From: Isoetes taiwanensis
Lineage: Eukaryota > Streptophyta > Lycopodiopsida > Isoetales > Isoetaceae
Length of the DNA: 64,000 nt
Direction of reading: 5' to 3'
NCBI GenBank assembly: GCA_021234155.1
Contig: JAJEKV010000026.1
Span: forward strand, 16,420,283-16,484,282
The notes under the pieces are model-generated. The model searched no databases and had not been told where the DNA came from. It was given only the letters and a program-made list of their open reading frames with translations. Position numbers and translations under genes: made by a program. Each line of letters begins with the position of its first letter. Within the stretch, counting starts at the first letter, position 1. Below, one piece after another: positions 34,242-45,653 of the stretch.

Positions 34242-35650
34242 ATGGCTGCCGCCGCCGACCTTGCTGCCTGGTACCTTGATGGAGAGAAATGGGATCCACA
34301 GGTTCCCTTCGACCTGCTGCAGCCTTTGCTATGCCAACGCATAGATCTCCTTGCCAACATGCAGCGGCATCCGGACTATGCCGGATTCCTTGACTTTTAC
34401 ATGGAGGAAATGCTTCCTCTGTGTATTCCTCTAGGGGATCCTCCCCACTTGTATTTGGAGAGGGAGATAGTTCGGCAGATGCTAGGCGGGGACACACATG
34501 CTTATGACGTCTTGAAGGGGAAACTCCGATGGGGTAAACACCTACCTATGTGGTCCAAAGATCGTGGGCAGCAGATCCGGAAGCTACTTTAAGCTCTAGC
34601 CATCCTCATGGACCAATACATTGAGGATGAAACCTTGCTTACGGGCAGAGAAGGGCAAGCTGCGGGGAATCCTCGAGAGGAGGGGATGACGAGCATATAG
34701 GAATGGGCTTACTTTGGCGTTGGAAAGAGCTAGCGGAGGAGCTACCACCGCCGCGTGACCAATCTATAGGCTTGTCGGGGGTTAGACGGCCTTCCGCTTA
34801 TTTATCACCGGGGCGGGAATACCTTCTCTTGGATGATATTATCCGGGCGTATCACGTGGTGGCGGATTTAGACGCAAAGCGCAAAGACCATGTACTTTAT
34901 GAGCTTGCGGAGTATTGTATGGATGATTTCATCGACTTCACTTCTACCGAAGCCTCGAGGTGCACCAGCTGCCGCTTGCAGTTCCGTCCGAGACCCTAGA
35001 GCCTACGGAGACTCTATTACGTCTTCATGACTTCGTGATGCGAGAACCGGCTTCGCGCTTTCGCACTGAATGCCTTCACGGCTATGGGACCTCACGCCCC
35101 AAACATTAATATGGTTGAGGTTCCCTCCCACTTCGGATGATGAGGGTGAAGATTTATATCATAACCCTCGCGATAAGAAGGAGGAGCAACAGGAGCTCAA
35201 GGAGGAAGAAGTCCCCATGGACTTGGATAAGGAAGTGGCCGATCCTAAACTCCAAGGGGGAAGGTGCCGGGTAACCACCTCACCCGTTTCTTTTTATCGG
35301 CCTTCAAATACGGGCGAGGTTCTCTTTATAGCCCCGACTTAGGGCCTGGAGGCTGAAGCTTCATGGTGGGCCCTCCGCACTTTCTACACTCGCCGGCCAC
35401 AAGAAGCTTCCCTATCGACGCTTTTCGTATGTACTGCATCGACGGGATCTTGCCCTTACGCCTTGGGCCAGGATATTGCGCCTTGGATGGGCATGAAGCT
35501 CCTCACGGCAGCCCCATTGGCCGTTGCCTATCCACCAGAGGTTGCATCTGTTGCGGCGGCCACCGTGGACCCTGGGGTAGCTCTGCTGCGACACCGACCG
35601 CCTCCACCACCTCCTAGGGCTAAGGATAAAGAGGCAGGGCCTAGTTCCTG
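34242..35650 (+). pseudogene. ORF X of gypsy 2 5' region, unknown protein in several frames
   Basis: The frame begins at an ATG in a strong context (GCGCCATGGCTGCC), about 200 bp after the histone-like block and a short AT-rich gap. The first 116 codons (34242-34592) are intact and encode an acidic/Leu-rich protein with LAAWYLDGEKWDPQVPFDLL and GFLDFYMEEMLPLCIPLGDP. Coding-like sequence continues in shifted frames through 34703-34999, 35070-35342 (Glu-rich, EEEVPMDLDKEVADP) and 35363-35650. A CT-rich leader (TTTTCCTCTCTCCTCCCTTC) precedes the ATG, so it may have its own promoter. I do not recognise the family. Confidence 0.5.
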
Positions 35651-35673
35651 ACTAAGGGTGCTATATAAATTTT

Positions 35674-35674
35674 G

Positions 35675-35704
<30 letters not shown>
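35674..35704. repeat. (TA)n microsatellite
   Basis: This is an uninterrupted TA run followed by CACACA, immediately after the end of ORF X. Such tracts are slippage-prone and serve as local markers. Confidence 0.9.
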
Positions 35705-35706
<2 letters not shown>

Positions 35707-35869
35707 GTTGTTATGAGATTTTGGATTGGCAATTGTTTAAACCATATTGAAAAATGTGTACCTTATCTACTTATTAAATACAAAGTTTTCTTGATGAGTA
35801 TAACTAAATTGTTTTTTTATGACATCCTCTTCCAAAGCATTAAAGTTTAGGGTATAGTGGAATTACCAA

Positions 35870-36151
35870 ATGTTCTCTATTCACTCCAACTATGTTGCAG
35901 AGGAACCCATTTGGGAGTATGAGGAAAGAATCACCGACATGGTTAGGAGGGACGATCCCGGGCTGCCAGACCAGGACTATGGTCAGAGATATGGTGAATA
36001 TCCAGAGTGGGAGGAAGGCTATGAAACCGAACCACCGCCACCAGGGGAACTCTACCACGACAAAGGGCCGGAGATAGTTAACATCCTTAGGGATCGAAGC
36101 TTTCGAGGATCCAAGATGACCCCGTATGCGCACAGGACTACCGGAATATGA
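35870..36151 (+). CDS. ORF Y of gypsy 2 5' region, acidic small protein
   Basis: This uninterrupted 93-codon frame encodes an acidic, Tyr-rich peptide (WEYEERITDMVRRDDPGLPD, then YPEWEEGYETEPPPPGELY). There is no known domain. It lies between ORF X and gag in an element where the 5' LTR is normally followed directly by gag. It may be part of the gag N-terminus displaced by frameshifts, or an accessory protein. The initiation codon is uncertain because the upstream sequence is also open in this frame for a short distance. Confidence 0.35.
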   Translation: MFSIHSNYVAEEPIWEYEERITDMVRRDDPGLPDQDYGQRYGEYPEWEEGYETEPPPPGELYHDKGPEIVNILRDRSFRGSKMTPYAHRTTGI

Positions 36152-36993
36152 CCAGCACGCGAAGCCTTCGAGGGCGCCAACGACCATCTTTGGCAACTCT
36201 TTTTTATGCGATGCGAAGGCTCTTTAACCTTCGATTATCAGCCCAACATGGGAGTACCAAGCAATCATTGTCCAAGCACGGCACGCTATAAACTTCGTCC
36301 GAAGCCGCGGGGAGAGTACCCTTCTGTGATCCTCAGTACCCCTTCGCCAACCCCTAGGCTTGGTCTCTTCCGTTGTGTTTTCGTTCTTTGTGGTTACTGT
36401 TGGTGCCATGAGAACTTTAAAAGTTCCCATTGTATCATACCTACTTTTGTCTCAATCCATGTATCAATCAACCCGTTGTTATAATCAACTTGAATGAAAT
36501 ACAAATATTGTCTTCCGCTTGTATATACTTTTGTTCAATTAACTTAAAAAGGGATTGCACATTAATGTAAATCGCTTATATATTCATGAATGACTCCTAT
36601 AGGCGGTTATGCGTAATGTAACGCAGCAAACACCCTCCAACGCCGATAGGGCTCACCCCTAACGAGAATTGATGTTAATGAAAAGGCAACTTCGGCGAAG
36701 TTTCTGAGGCTTATGTGTTGCATACCAATCCATCGCCACATACTCGGGAGGACGGGACCCGAATTACCTCAGCGACCATTGAGTCCACACTGCAAGACAA
36801 CATCTCCTCCCGAGCTAGCCCATGCACTGCATGAGGAGGACTCATGCTAAGCGTCATCGGTTCCTCTAAGGATAGCGCCGCTTCCCTCACATTCAACCAC
36901 TTCGGTTCTTCGGGTCCTCGCTATCGAGGCGATGATCATTCAAAGGCGTAAGGATAAGGAATACCGAAAAACCGTTGATACCCATCACTAGTA
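36152..36993. other. Gap between ORF Y and gag in gypsy 2
   Basis: This is mostly AT-rich spacer with two short frames on the plus strand and none with a recognisable motif. A purine-rich stretch near 36940-36990 leads into gag. Confidence 0.4.
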
Positions 36994-37900
36994 TATGGAA
37001 GAACCTAAGCCGGCTCGGTTTGATGGGAAATCCAGAGGAGGCTTGAACGCCTTGAGAATCTTGGTTGGACGAAATGAAGGAATTCGGGAAGTCCTATGGA
37101 ATGACAGAGAAAGATACAGGGAAGGTCGCCACCACGAACCTTTACCGAGCTGCCGTTTTGGTGGAAGGGTTACGCCGAAGCTAAACACCGGATAGGAGCG
37201 GATGCAAGTTCGGAAGTTTGCTAAGGCTTTTAAATCGCATTCGTGCCTCGCTAGCACAAATGCCAACAGATTCAGACCTTCTACAAAAGTTGGAACGTAA
37301 GGGCATGTCCGCGCAGGCCTACAATCGGCAATTCATCGCGCTTGAGGTTGTATGTGCCAGGAATGAATGAGAAAAGAGCAAAGAGAGGGCTACATTGAAG
37401 GGTTGGCCCCATCTATTAAACGAATGGTCAAGGCTATCGACCCAAAGTCGATGCAGAGGCGAGGGAAGCTAAGGCATTAAGCCTAGAGGAAGACACGCCA
37501 AGGAGCCAGATCCGCGACCTGTTCCTTACTGCAGCCACCGGTCAGCCCACACCTTACAAACCCCGCTAAGCCAAGTCCGGGGCCCTCTCAAAGACAATTC
37601 TTATGGACGCCAGAGAAGAAAGTTGCTTTCAAAGACGGATAAGCGAGAACAATGCCGGCAAGGAAATTCGGGCCTCCTCTGTCCATTCCTAAAGAGGCGG
37701 AGAACAGCTCCCGCCGGATAAGGCATGCTACCGGCAGATGAGGCCTGACACTTCATGCGACTGTCCGTGCGTCCACGCAGATCGCTCAAACCGCCATGGC
37801 CGGCCTGGATTGGGAAGATTTGGAGTCCAATCTTGCTGCGCGGAAGACGAGGCTCCCGAGTACATTCATGGTGCGCCTCATATTCTTGCCGCTATAGAAA
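36994..37900 (+). pseudogene. Gypsy 2 gag (frameshifted)
   Basis: The block starting MEEPKPARFDGKSRGGLNAL has the PxxFxG pattern with which plant gypsy capsid domains begin. It is followed, in other frames, by a block with SAQAYNRQFIALEV-like sequence (about 37305-37350) and a polar, Arg-rich stretch. No intact CCHC zinc knuckle could be read. The assignment rests on position directly upstream of the protease and on the capsid-start pattern. Gag would form the particle and package element RNA. Confidence 0.6.
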
Positions 37901-37929
37901 CAGTAACGCCGAAAGTCACCTTACATTAT

Positions 37930-38290
37930 TTCTACAATAGGCCAAGTAGACAAGAAGCCCTTCATAATTTTGATGGACACGGGTAGTAATGCATAATTTT
38001 GCTTCTCCTAGAATGGCCCGTCTTCGCGGTGGAAACATTGAGATCCCGACCTAAGCCGGTCCACATTAGCTAGCGGTAAGATCGTACACACACTCATGGC
38101 CAGCCGTATTAACCTTAAAAATGTACCGCCAGTGCACCAGTTGCCTTGGGTGCCGAAAGTTAATGGACATTGGCAAATATGATCTTATTGTGGGAATGGA
38201 GTTTTAGCGTCGCTAGGGCCCACATAGACTGTGAGAAACGGAGGGTCACCTTCAACGCGTTGCTAATGGAGCACGTGTGACAATAAAAGG
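37930..38290 (+). pseudogene. Gypsy 2 aspartic protease
   Basis: KPFIILMDTGSNA (about 37955-37993) contains the catalytic DTGS at 37976-37987. A downstream block KYDLIVGMEF (about 38175-38205) corresponds to the conserved ILGMDWL-type motif of chromovirus proteases. Frameshifts and stops separate the two. The enzyme would cleave Gag-Pol. Confidence 0.8.
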
Positions 38291-38394
38291 TGATTCATTA
38301 CACTCAAGCTATGCAAATAATGTCAATAAAGCGACTAGGAAAAGCTATCGCGAGAAATGAACTTCTTTGCCTCATTAAACTTGCTTTCCCTTGA

Positions 38395-39840
38395 GCTCGG
38401 ACTCCAAACAAAGACAAAGTAATCGACGCTTTACCATCGGACATTGCTACCCTTCTTCGAGAATTTAGCGATCTTTTTTCGGATGAGATCCACAAGCTTC
38501 CTCCTTTTAGAGGGGTGGAATGTGAGATAACTCTTGAACCGGGTACTAAGCCTACCAGCAAAGCCCCGTACCGAATGAGTCCTCCGGAGTTAGCAGAGCT
38601 TAAGAAACAGCTACAAGAGTTACTGAATTTGGGGTTTATTCGGCCTAGTGTTTCACCATTTGGCGCTCCTATTCTTTTTGTCAAGAAGAAAGATGGCTCC
38701 TTAAGGATGTGTATTGATTATAGGCAACTCAATAAGCATACCATCAAGAATCGCTATGCTTTGCCTAGGGCGATGATCTTATGGACCCGATTACAAGGAG
38801 CAAAAATATTTCTCAAAAGATTGATTTAATTTCTCGGGTACCATCGATAAGGATTAAGGAAGAGGACATCTATAAGTCTGCTTTTCGTACCAGATATGGG
38901 CATTACGAATTCACTGTCATGCCTTTTGGATTGACCAACGCCCCTGCAACGTTTATGCGGTTGATGAATGACATCTTCCGCCAATACTTGGATGACTTTG
39001 TTGTCATTTTCTTTGATGACATTCTCATCTATAGTAAAACCTTGCAGCAACATGAACAACATCTTCGATTAGCTTTGCAAAAGCTAAAGGCGCCATCGAC
39101 TCTTTGCCAAGTTCTCTAAATGCAAGTTCGCCACTCCGAGGGTAGACTATTTGGGACATATTATCTCAGCAGAAGGAATTGCTACAGACCCAGCTAAGAT
39201 AGAAGCAGTAAAGGATTGGCCCATTCCAGCTAATGTTTCAGAGGTCCGGAGTTTCTTGGGACTCGCAGGATATTATCGGAAATTTGTTAAGGATTTTGCA
39301 ACAATTGCCGCACCTCTTACTAATCTCACAAGGCATGAAAAAGTAAAGGATTGGATGGAACATTGGAAAACAAAAGTCCAAGTCGGCTTCCAGAAGCTCA
39401 AAGATGCCTTAACATCTGCACCAGTCCTTACCTTGCCTGATCCTGAAAAGGATAAATCAGTAGCCACCGACGCTAGTAAGATAGCTACTGGTGGAGTTCT
39501 AATGCAGGAGGGGAGAGTTGTTGCTTACGATTCAAAGAAGATGAACGATGCGAACAAATGATACCCTACCCATGACCGTGAATTGTTGGGCGGTTGTTCA
39601 TGCTCTCCGTATTTGGAGACACTACCTTCTTGGTAGAAGATTTCAGCTTTGGATACGGATCATCGAGTCTCCGTTATTTATCCACCCAAATAAATCTGAA
39701 TCTCCTTGGCAAGCGAGATGGATGGAATTCCTCGAGGAATATGACTTCGAGATTGTATATAAACCAGGGAAGCACAATGTAGTTGCGGATGCTTTGTCAC
39801 GTCATCCCTTCATAACCCGCACCCATTGTAATGCCATTTC
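38395..39840 (+). pseudogene. Gypsy 2 reverse transcriptase and RNase H (frameshifted)
   Basis: RT blocks occur in order: [47 protein letters not shown], a broken LMDRL-GAK segment at 38775-38830, [26 protein letters not shown], and the catalytic [13 protein letters not shown] (about 39000-39040). The connection domain ([16 protein letters not shown]) and RNase H follow with [14 protein letters not shown] and IVYKPGKHNVVADALSRHP. The break near 38775-38850 consists of single-base homopolymer additions and a CAG-to-CG change within a conserved motif. It may therefore be a consensus error rather than decay. Confidence 0.93.
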
Positions 39841-39989
39841 CACACTCACCAGTGAGTTTGGGAAGCAAATAGAACAGACCTTGGTCACAGATCCCGAATT
39901 CTGTAATATTTGGGAAAGCTTGGGTAAGGAAGCCCGTACAGATAGAGAACGGGAAGCATTCCGTTCATATAAGAAGGAGGGCAATTTAT

Positions 39990-41105
39990 TATATTACAAA
40001 GATAAGTTGTGTGTTCCAGCGACTTGAAGGTGCGAAAGCCGATGCTCCATGACACACACACAACGCCCTATAGCGAGACATGCGGGTTTTATGAAAACTT
40101 ACTTTAAGATCCGCTCCAGCTATTTTTGGCCTTCCATGAAGAGGGATATTGCTAGGTACATCAAACAGTGTCAGGTTTGTCAACAAACCAAGGCTGAGCA
40201 ATTAAGAGTTCCCGGGGAGTTGCAACCTTTGGATGTGCCCAACGCCAAGTGGGAAGTCATAACCATGGATTTCATTGTGGGGCTTCCACGTACTCTCCGT
40301 GGGTATGATGCCCTAATGGTCGTGGTCGACAAATTATCAAAGATGGCTCACTTCCTGCCATGTCGCACCACGGATACCGCCTTCGACACCGCCTTGCTCT
40401 TTGCAAAAGAAATTTTCAGGTTGCACGGGGTGCCGAGAGTAATTGTATCGGATAGGGATCCTAAGTTTGTCAGTGCATTCTGGAAGGATTTCTTCGCCAC
40501 CATCCAGACCAAGCTTGCCATGAGTACAGCCTACCATCCTCAGACAGATGGTCAAACAGAACGTGTCAATCGTATTATCGAAGATATGCTAAGAAGCTAT
40601 GTATGGAGTAAACAGTCACAATGGGCGGATTATATTTACCTGGTGGAATTCGCCTACAACAGTACAAAGCAGGAGTCTTCTAGAATGTCTCCCTTCATGA
40701 TAAATTATGGCTATCAATGTCTTACTCCAGACACATGGCATAATCCTGTTTCTAAAGTGGAGGTCTCTCAACAACTCCTTTTAGAAATGCAGGCCTTGGT
40801 GGAAGAAGTTCGGGGTTACTTATTGGCTGCGCATGCGTCCGTCGAAGAGTTTAGCGGATAAGCACCGAACCCCACGAATCTTCCAGGTGGGCGAATCAGT
40901 TTGGCTTAAGATCAAAGTAAAACAAGCCAAGCTTAAAATTGGTAACTGTAAGAAGTTGGCACCCAGATGGGCTGGGCCATTCAGGATTACTGAACGTGTG
41001 GGAGAACAAGCATATCGCTTGGACTTGCCACCCCGCTTGAAGATCCACAAGGTCTTTCACGTGAGTCTTCTGAAGCAACACACCCCTGATCCAGAGGAGG
41101 TTTTG
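39990..41105 (+). pseudogene. Gypsy 2 integrase, core nearly intact
   Basis: The zinc-binding domain spans 40045-40200 (His residues in HDTHTTPYS and HAGFMKTY, then CQVCQQTKAEQ). The DDE core runs in one frame from 40049 to 40861. First Asp is in ITMDFIVGLPRTLRG, second in VIVSDRDPKFVSAFWKD, and Glu in QTDGQTERVNRIIEDML. The C-terminal part (40833-41105) has LAPRWAGPFRITERVG and KIHKVFHVSLLKQH, the GPF/Y module of chromovirus integrases. One frameshift near 40070 lies where CAGG would be expected but CGA is read. Confidence 0.93.
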
Positions 41106-41109
41106 GATA

Positions 41110-41340
41110 CCCCTACCCTCCTAGAAATGACCAAGAGCAGTTGGAAATAGTGCCCCTCAAGCTCTTCTTGATCGAGCTTACAAGCAGTACGAGGAAGGAC
41201 TCAAATGTTGCAATACTTGGTCAAGTGGAAGCACTTACCGGTTGAAGATGCTACCTGGGTGATGAAGATAGACCTTGAGAAGCACTATCCGGACTTCATG
41301 CGGGAATCTCAAGGCCGCACCATCAACGATGCTATCAACC
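41110..41340 (+). pseudogene. Gypsy 2 chromodomain at integrase C-terminus
   Basis: After a frame change the sequence reads LLDRAYKQYEEG, then LQYLVKWKHLPVEDATWVMK and LEKHYPDF. This is the YLVKWKxLP...ATW core of chromodomains found at the end of chromovirus integrases, where they guide integration to particular chromatin. The aromatic cage is only partly recognisable. A chromodomain beside a histone H3-like block elsewhere in the same element is noteworthy. Confidence 0.8.
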
Positions 41341-41986
41341 CCGCTCCCGGCGGTAAGCTTGAAGGCTTGATTGACCGAGAATCATGTTTTAGAGGGGTAG
41401 ACGCATCGTATATGATAGTAATAACCGATGATGAGATCACCTTCGTGTTCTCTAGGACGTGGTGTATTGTTGATGTTGACATGACCGCGAATTGCTAGGA
41501 AGGCATCTAGTAAATAGATCTGCGTTAGTTTACGCTATAAGAGGAATTGCAAGCCGCATAACATGATAGATTCCCTTCTAGATATTTTTTCTTTTATTTC
41601 TAGGGGTGGTCCCCGCAACCACAACTTAATCATATTATTAACCTACGGTGTATATGCTTCGTGGGGCCAATGAACAAGTCGTCCACCGCCTTGTATAGAG
41701 GGTTGCCGATGACCCAACTTGTCCCGTATTGGTTTTGTCTACATGTATGAATTTTGTTGTCGAATGTTTTAAATGGGACTCGGTCCTAAACTCCTTTGAT
41801 CATAAGTTTGTATCGAGCACCACGGTGCTTGTACTTTGATATTTTAACTTCAATGTATTCTTGTCCAAATTACTATAATCTCAACGTATTAATAATGTTA
41901 TATTCTTAACTTCATTCTCTAATTCATTGCTTTTACGATATGTATTCAATTAGCTAACCCTAATGCCGAGGGGCGGCATTATTTTT
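41341..41986 (+). other. 3' untranslated part of gypsy 2
   Basis: This is AT-rich sequence between the chromodomain and the purine tract. One short open frame (41205-41498) overlaps the chromodomain end. No second gene is visible. Confidence 0.55.
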
Positions 41987-41999
41987 AAGGAGGGGAGAA
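41987..41999 (+). promoter_or_regulatory. Polypurine tract of gypsy 2
   Basis: AAGGAGGGGAGAA lies directly before the 3' LTR start at 42000, the expected plus-strand primer. Confidence 0.9.
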
Positions 42000-43604
42000 T
42001 GTGACGTTTTTACGTATTTATACGGTCTACTATAATGACACGCATTACAAATACGAGCACGTCACTCCCCAAAGGTACGCTACCATGGGGGTATGGGAAC
42101 TTAATTGCAACCTTACAAAAGGATTAAATTAGCTATGCTAATTTAACACATTATTAATAATAACCTATAACCTAGGAAATTAGGATAATTACCAATTGGG
42201 AAGGCGCACCTGCCCCAATCGATTGGGCAAATGGGGATTGCCAAGTTTGGATGCCAACTTGACCCCTATCCCCGGATCGACTCTGAAGATCGACCAAGGA
42301 AGGCCGAGGGAGGCTGAGCGCCATCAACCACACAGAGAACCGCCATACCGATGCCCCTGTGAAGCCCGCAAAAATGAATCTTCAACCGCCAGAGATGGAG
42401 GCCCCCATGGGAATGACTCGGCCAATTCAGTAGGTGGCTATGTGAATTCTAGTTAACACTTGGTTGTGTCCGTCTTTCTCTGTTCTTTTTGTAATTCAGT
42501 CATAGAAACTAACCCTTGTTTGTACAAACAAGTTCTCTTTATATTCAATTTTGGTTCTTACTCTGAAAGGATGGATTGTTAATTCTTTGTTTGATCTGAC
42601 TCTGAAACGGGGGGGATTACGGGGGGGTAGAGGCCTCTGAACCGTGTACAGTAGTATGCTCCTAGATAGCGCCCTGTAAAGTCCCATTACTTGCGGCCTG
42701 TGCACAAGAACCCACCGGGTCCTAGATGCTATGGTCTGGCTTAGCACCAGACAAGGAACACAGTGGTGACATGAGGGGTGGGGTCTTGCATGAGCATACA
42801 AGGCTCCTGAGACTCCTACAGTGGGCTAGGCCTGATAGCCGGTCACGTAGAGGGCCGGGTATGGGTCCGACACTCCCCAGGTGTAGTGGTGTGATCCGTA
42901 TGGAGCACCATGCACTTTGAGTAGATTTAGGGTGAGTAAGCTCTGCACGGATGCGGGGGTCGCTGATGCGGCACGTATTCTCTAGCTCACCCATGGAACC
43001 ACTGTGATTCTGGAAGGGGACGCCTCCCCGACCTGCCTCATCGGACCAGGCGTCATGAACCTGGAGTAGGCTCAGAGGGTGATGCCCTGAGTCTGCGTCT
43101 CCGGAAGGCTATAGCGAAGCCATAGCATGAATTGACCCATCTGCAAAGTGTGCACAGGAGGGGCGGATGGAGTGGACAACCCTAGCCAATGTTCTCGCCA
43201 GATAACGCCATGCCAAGACTCGGTCTGGCTGATCTCTTGAGGCCCGGCCGTCCGGTCCGATCCCCCACGAGTCTGAGCCGGGGTAGAACCTGGGGTTTGG
43301 GTGTTTTCTTAGGATTAGATGCATATTCTATGCCGTTGGTATTTTGGATGGATGTGCCACCCTTCGTGGTGGTTATTTATGTATATTCGTGCTGTGTGCT
43401 AACCCTTGTATTCATGCTTCCGCGACGTAGGAGTCCCATTGAAGGCGTGGGCCGAATGACCCCTTCGTGTCCTTCTTCGGGCCTCATTTCATAGATGGCC
43501 CGAAATAGACGGAGGGCCCTGCTCATGGTGAGATGATCGCCATGGGAGGGGAAAGTCCCCGTATGTATACGTCCGAGGGTCGTATATATTCAGGGAGCGT
43601 CACA
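42000..43604 (+). repeat. 3' LTR of gypsy element 2
   Basis: This 1605-bp partner of 30497-32084 has the same TGTGACG...CGTCACA ends and is followed by the target duplication CCAGA. Small indels against the 5' LTR recur at CTG/CAG sites; for example CCGCGACGTAGG here is CCGCTGACGTAGG in the 5' LTR. Confidence 0.95.
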
Positions 43605-43626
43605 CCAGACTCACTCAAACGTACAG

Positions 43627-43926
43627 TTTTGGTCATCTGACTGTAGTATCTGGGCCTCTGATTGCAATTATGACAGGATCAAAAATTGTGAAAGAAATAA
43701 GTGGAATTTCGTAACGCAGGAAGGGATATCATCTCCCTATTATCCTATATGCACTGACTTGGATTTATATGATGAAGCTTCACCATGTCCATTGTGCACT
43801 CAGCCAGCGCTTCTTCTTGGTGATGGCAGTGGCCGCCTGCCTATGGAGAAGGCTCAAAGCATGTTTTGGGGTGAGCACAGCTCCATGCAACGAATCAAAG
43901 ACCAAACCCATCCGAATTTAGCATAG
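43627..43926 (+). pseudogene. Captured Cys-rich exon in the Helitron
   Basis: After an acceptor-like CGTACAG (43621-43626) a single frame runs 99 codons to TAG. It encodes FWSSDCSIWASDCNYDRIKN, ICTDLDLYDEASPCPLCTQP and LLLGDGSGRLPMEKAQSMFW. The paired Cys and Trp residues look like an extracellular or lumenal domain. The family is not recognised. The same frame is open leftwards across the gypsy 2 insertion point (through the target duplication into 30400-30496), so the fragment was continuous in the Helitron before gypsy 2 arrived. Confidence 0.5.
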
Positions 43927-44879
43927 GGGACCGGTTGCTTTGAAAGAAGGAAGACAAGAAATGGCGAGGCAAGCACATTCTTTGATGAGTCATTGAAGCC
44001 ATGCCCAATTGTGATTCGATCAAGATACATTTTGTTTCTCTATATCTATGGAGTGCCAATGGCCATATCTATGCAAGTTTCAAGCTTTTGTTTATGGAAC
44101 AGAGTTCTGATGTATCACCATGTATACTGTTATTCCTTTATATGATGTTTATTACCCAGGGATAATTATGTTTCTGGTTAGATGAAATGTTTGTGAAAAT
44201 CTTTCTTACAGAGTTTAGAAGCATGGCCGCATGGCACCAGGTGTGTGCAAGATAGAGTCTGTGATAATGGACGGACATCCCACGCATCTCTTCCTCAAAG
44301 AACATTAGTATTTAGATTATTTGTGAGCAAGATGGCTTTTGCATCACATGCCTTCGTGTATTGGAGTTTGAAAAATGCTTATGCCAGAAGTATGTGAATG
44401 ACAAAATGGCCAGGGTTTTAACTTCTTTTCCCGATATATGTTGTGATCTGGACAACATTTTTGTTCTAGAAATTGAGCCAAGGAGGCAGATGATGCAGGA
44501 CATTCAAAACATAGTGAGCTTGGAAGTTATTTGGGTTCAAAATAATGGTTTTGTGGAACTCTATGGCATCACGACCTTTTTTCCTTGCCGGTGGTGGGGA
44601 ATGCCAGTTGGATTCAGATTTCCTGTTGTCTTCAGCACGTTGCAATAGCGAGTCTCCAACATAATGGCCTCGGCATTTTGTGCCCCACGAATTTATTTGC
44701 ATATCTGCTGCTACTGCTTCAGGGCTTGTCTTTGCAGGTTGAGATCTTGTTTGTGCTTTTGTGATTGGGATAGTTGTTTTCTAATCCAGATTGCCTGATC
44801 CTCCTTTGCCCACGTTGCTAGAGTTTGTATTAACTTTGTGTGCTTGGTCATTTTTGTAGGGTGGAACAACATAGATACC
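43927..44879. other. Helitron interior, no clear gene
   Basis: This is intron-like sequence. A 95-codon plus-strand frame (44361-44648) has no recognisable motif and modest Cys content, and could be a further degraded captured exon. Confidence 0.4.
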
Positions 44880-45055
44880 CGGGTCTGATCGTGTCTGGTT
44901 TGCTCTAGAAACGAAAAACAGTGCCGAAAATCCCGTGAGCTCAATTTCTGGGGCCTAGTCCCCAGGTTTTAGATGGGTTGTTGCCCTTGCATGTGCCGTC
45001 CCATAACCCGTTGGGTTCCCGTGGACGTAAAAATTTCTTATCTTATCTTATTATT
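44880..45055 (+). mobile_element. LINE 3' end fragment
   Basis: GTCCCATAACCCGTTGGGTTCCCGTGGACG-type sequence followed by AAAAATTTC and (TTATC)n matches the 3' UTR layout of the other LINEs (GGGTCCCATAGACCGATTGG then GGACGATAAAA). Only the terminal part is present. It lies inside the Helitron. Confidence 0.6.
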
Positions 45056-45653
45056 TAGCAAATTCAAGGTTAGATGTTTTAGCTTTAAGTTGAAATAGAC
45101 GGCAAGAGATACATTCAACATAGTTGAAAGGCCATCCAAAGGGCTTTTTCTAATCGATGTTGCAGGTCTCATTGGTGTGAGATCGAGTAGACAAAGGCAG
45201 AGAGAATACTATTTTTTTGTGTAATCAAGGCTTTTTTCTTGCTAGATACAAGCAAGGGATGTACGATGATAAGCTTCCAAAATTTATGTTTCGTGAGAAG
45301 CTTTAACTTGCTTTATAATGGTAGGAAAACATCATTTATGCTGGCATTTGAAATGGTTACACCTATCCCTTGGTAATAAAAAATTACCCTCCCACAGGAG
45401 GCCAAGTCATAGTAAGTAATCATATGCTTACATCTAAAGGCAACAATGTATTCTTTTCCATAAGGATTTTATTTGCCACATAGTTTGCTGAATTACTGTT
45501 AATTTTGTTTTTTACCCCAAGCTTTGAAATTATATAAGCATTTTCCATTCCCTTGGTACAATGTTTCTCATCTGAATCAGGTCATGCCTTCAATGCAAAC
45601 ATTGGGCGAGTTTTACAATAGATTGTTAGGTAAATTGCATATGTTATTATCCT
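45056..45653. other. Helitron interior between LINE tail and HSP90 fragment
   Basis: AT-rich intron-like DNA; nothing recognisable. Confidence 0.45.

Larger units (their letters stand above)
30492..43609 (+). mobile_element. Gypsy element 2: full-length chromovirus with an extended 5' region
   Basis: The element proper is 30497-43604, with target duplication CCAGA (30492-30496 and 43605-43609). LTRs of about 1.6 kb begin TGTGACG and end CGTCACA. A tRNA-iMet-type primer site follows the 5' LTR and a purine tract precedes the 3' LTR. The order is 5' accessory region (32.1-36.9 kb), gag, protease, RT, RNase H, integrase, chromodomain. The chromodomain places it among chromoviruses. The 5' region of nearly 5 kb with a histone H3-like fold and further frames is unusual. 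It is inserted inside the Helitron. Most ORFs are broken, many at homopolymers or CHG sites. Confidence 0.95.
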
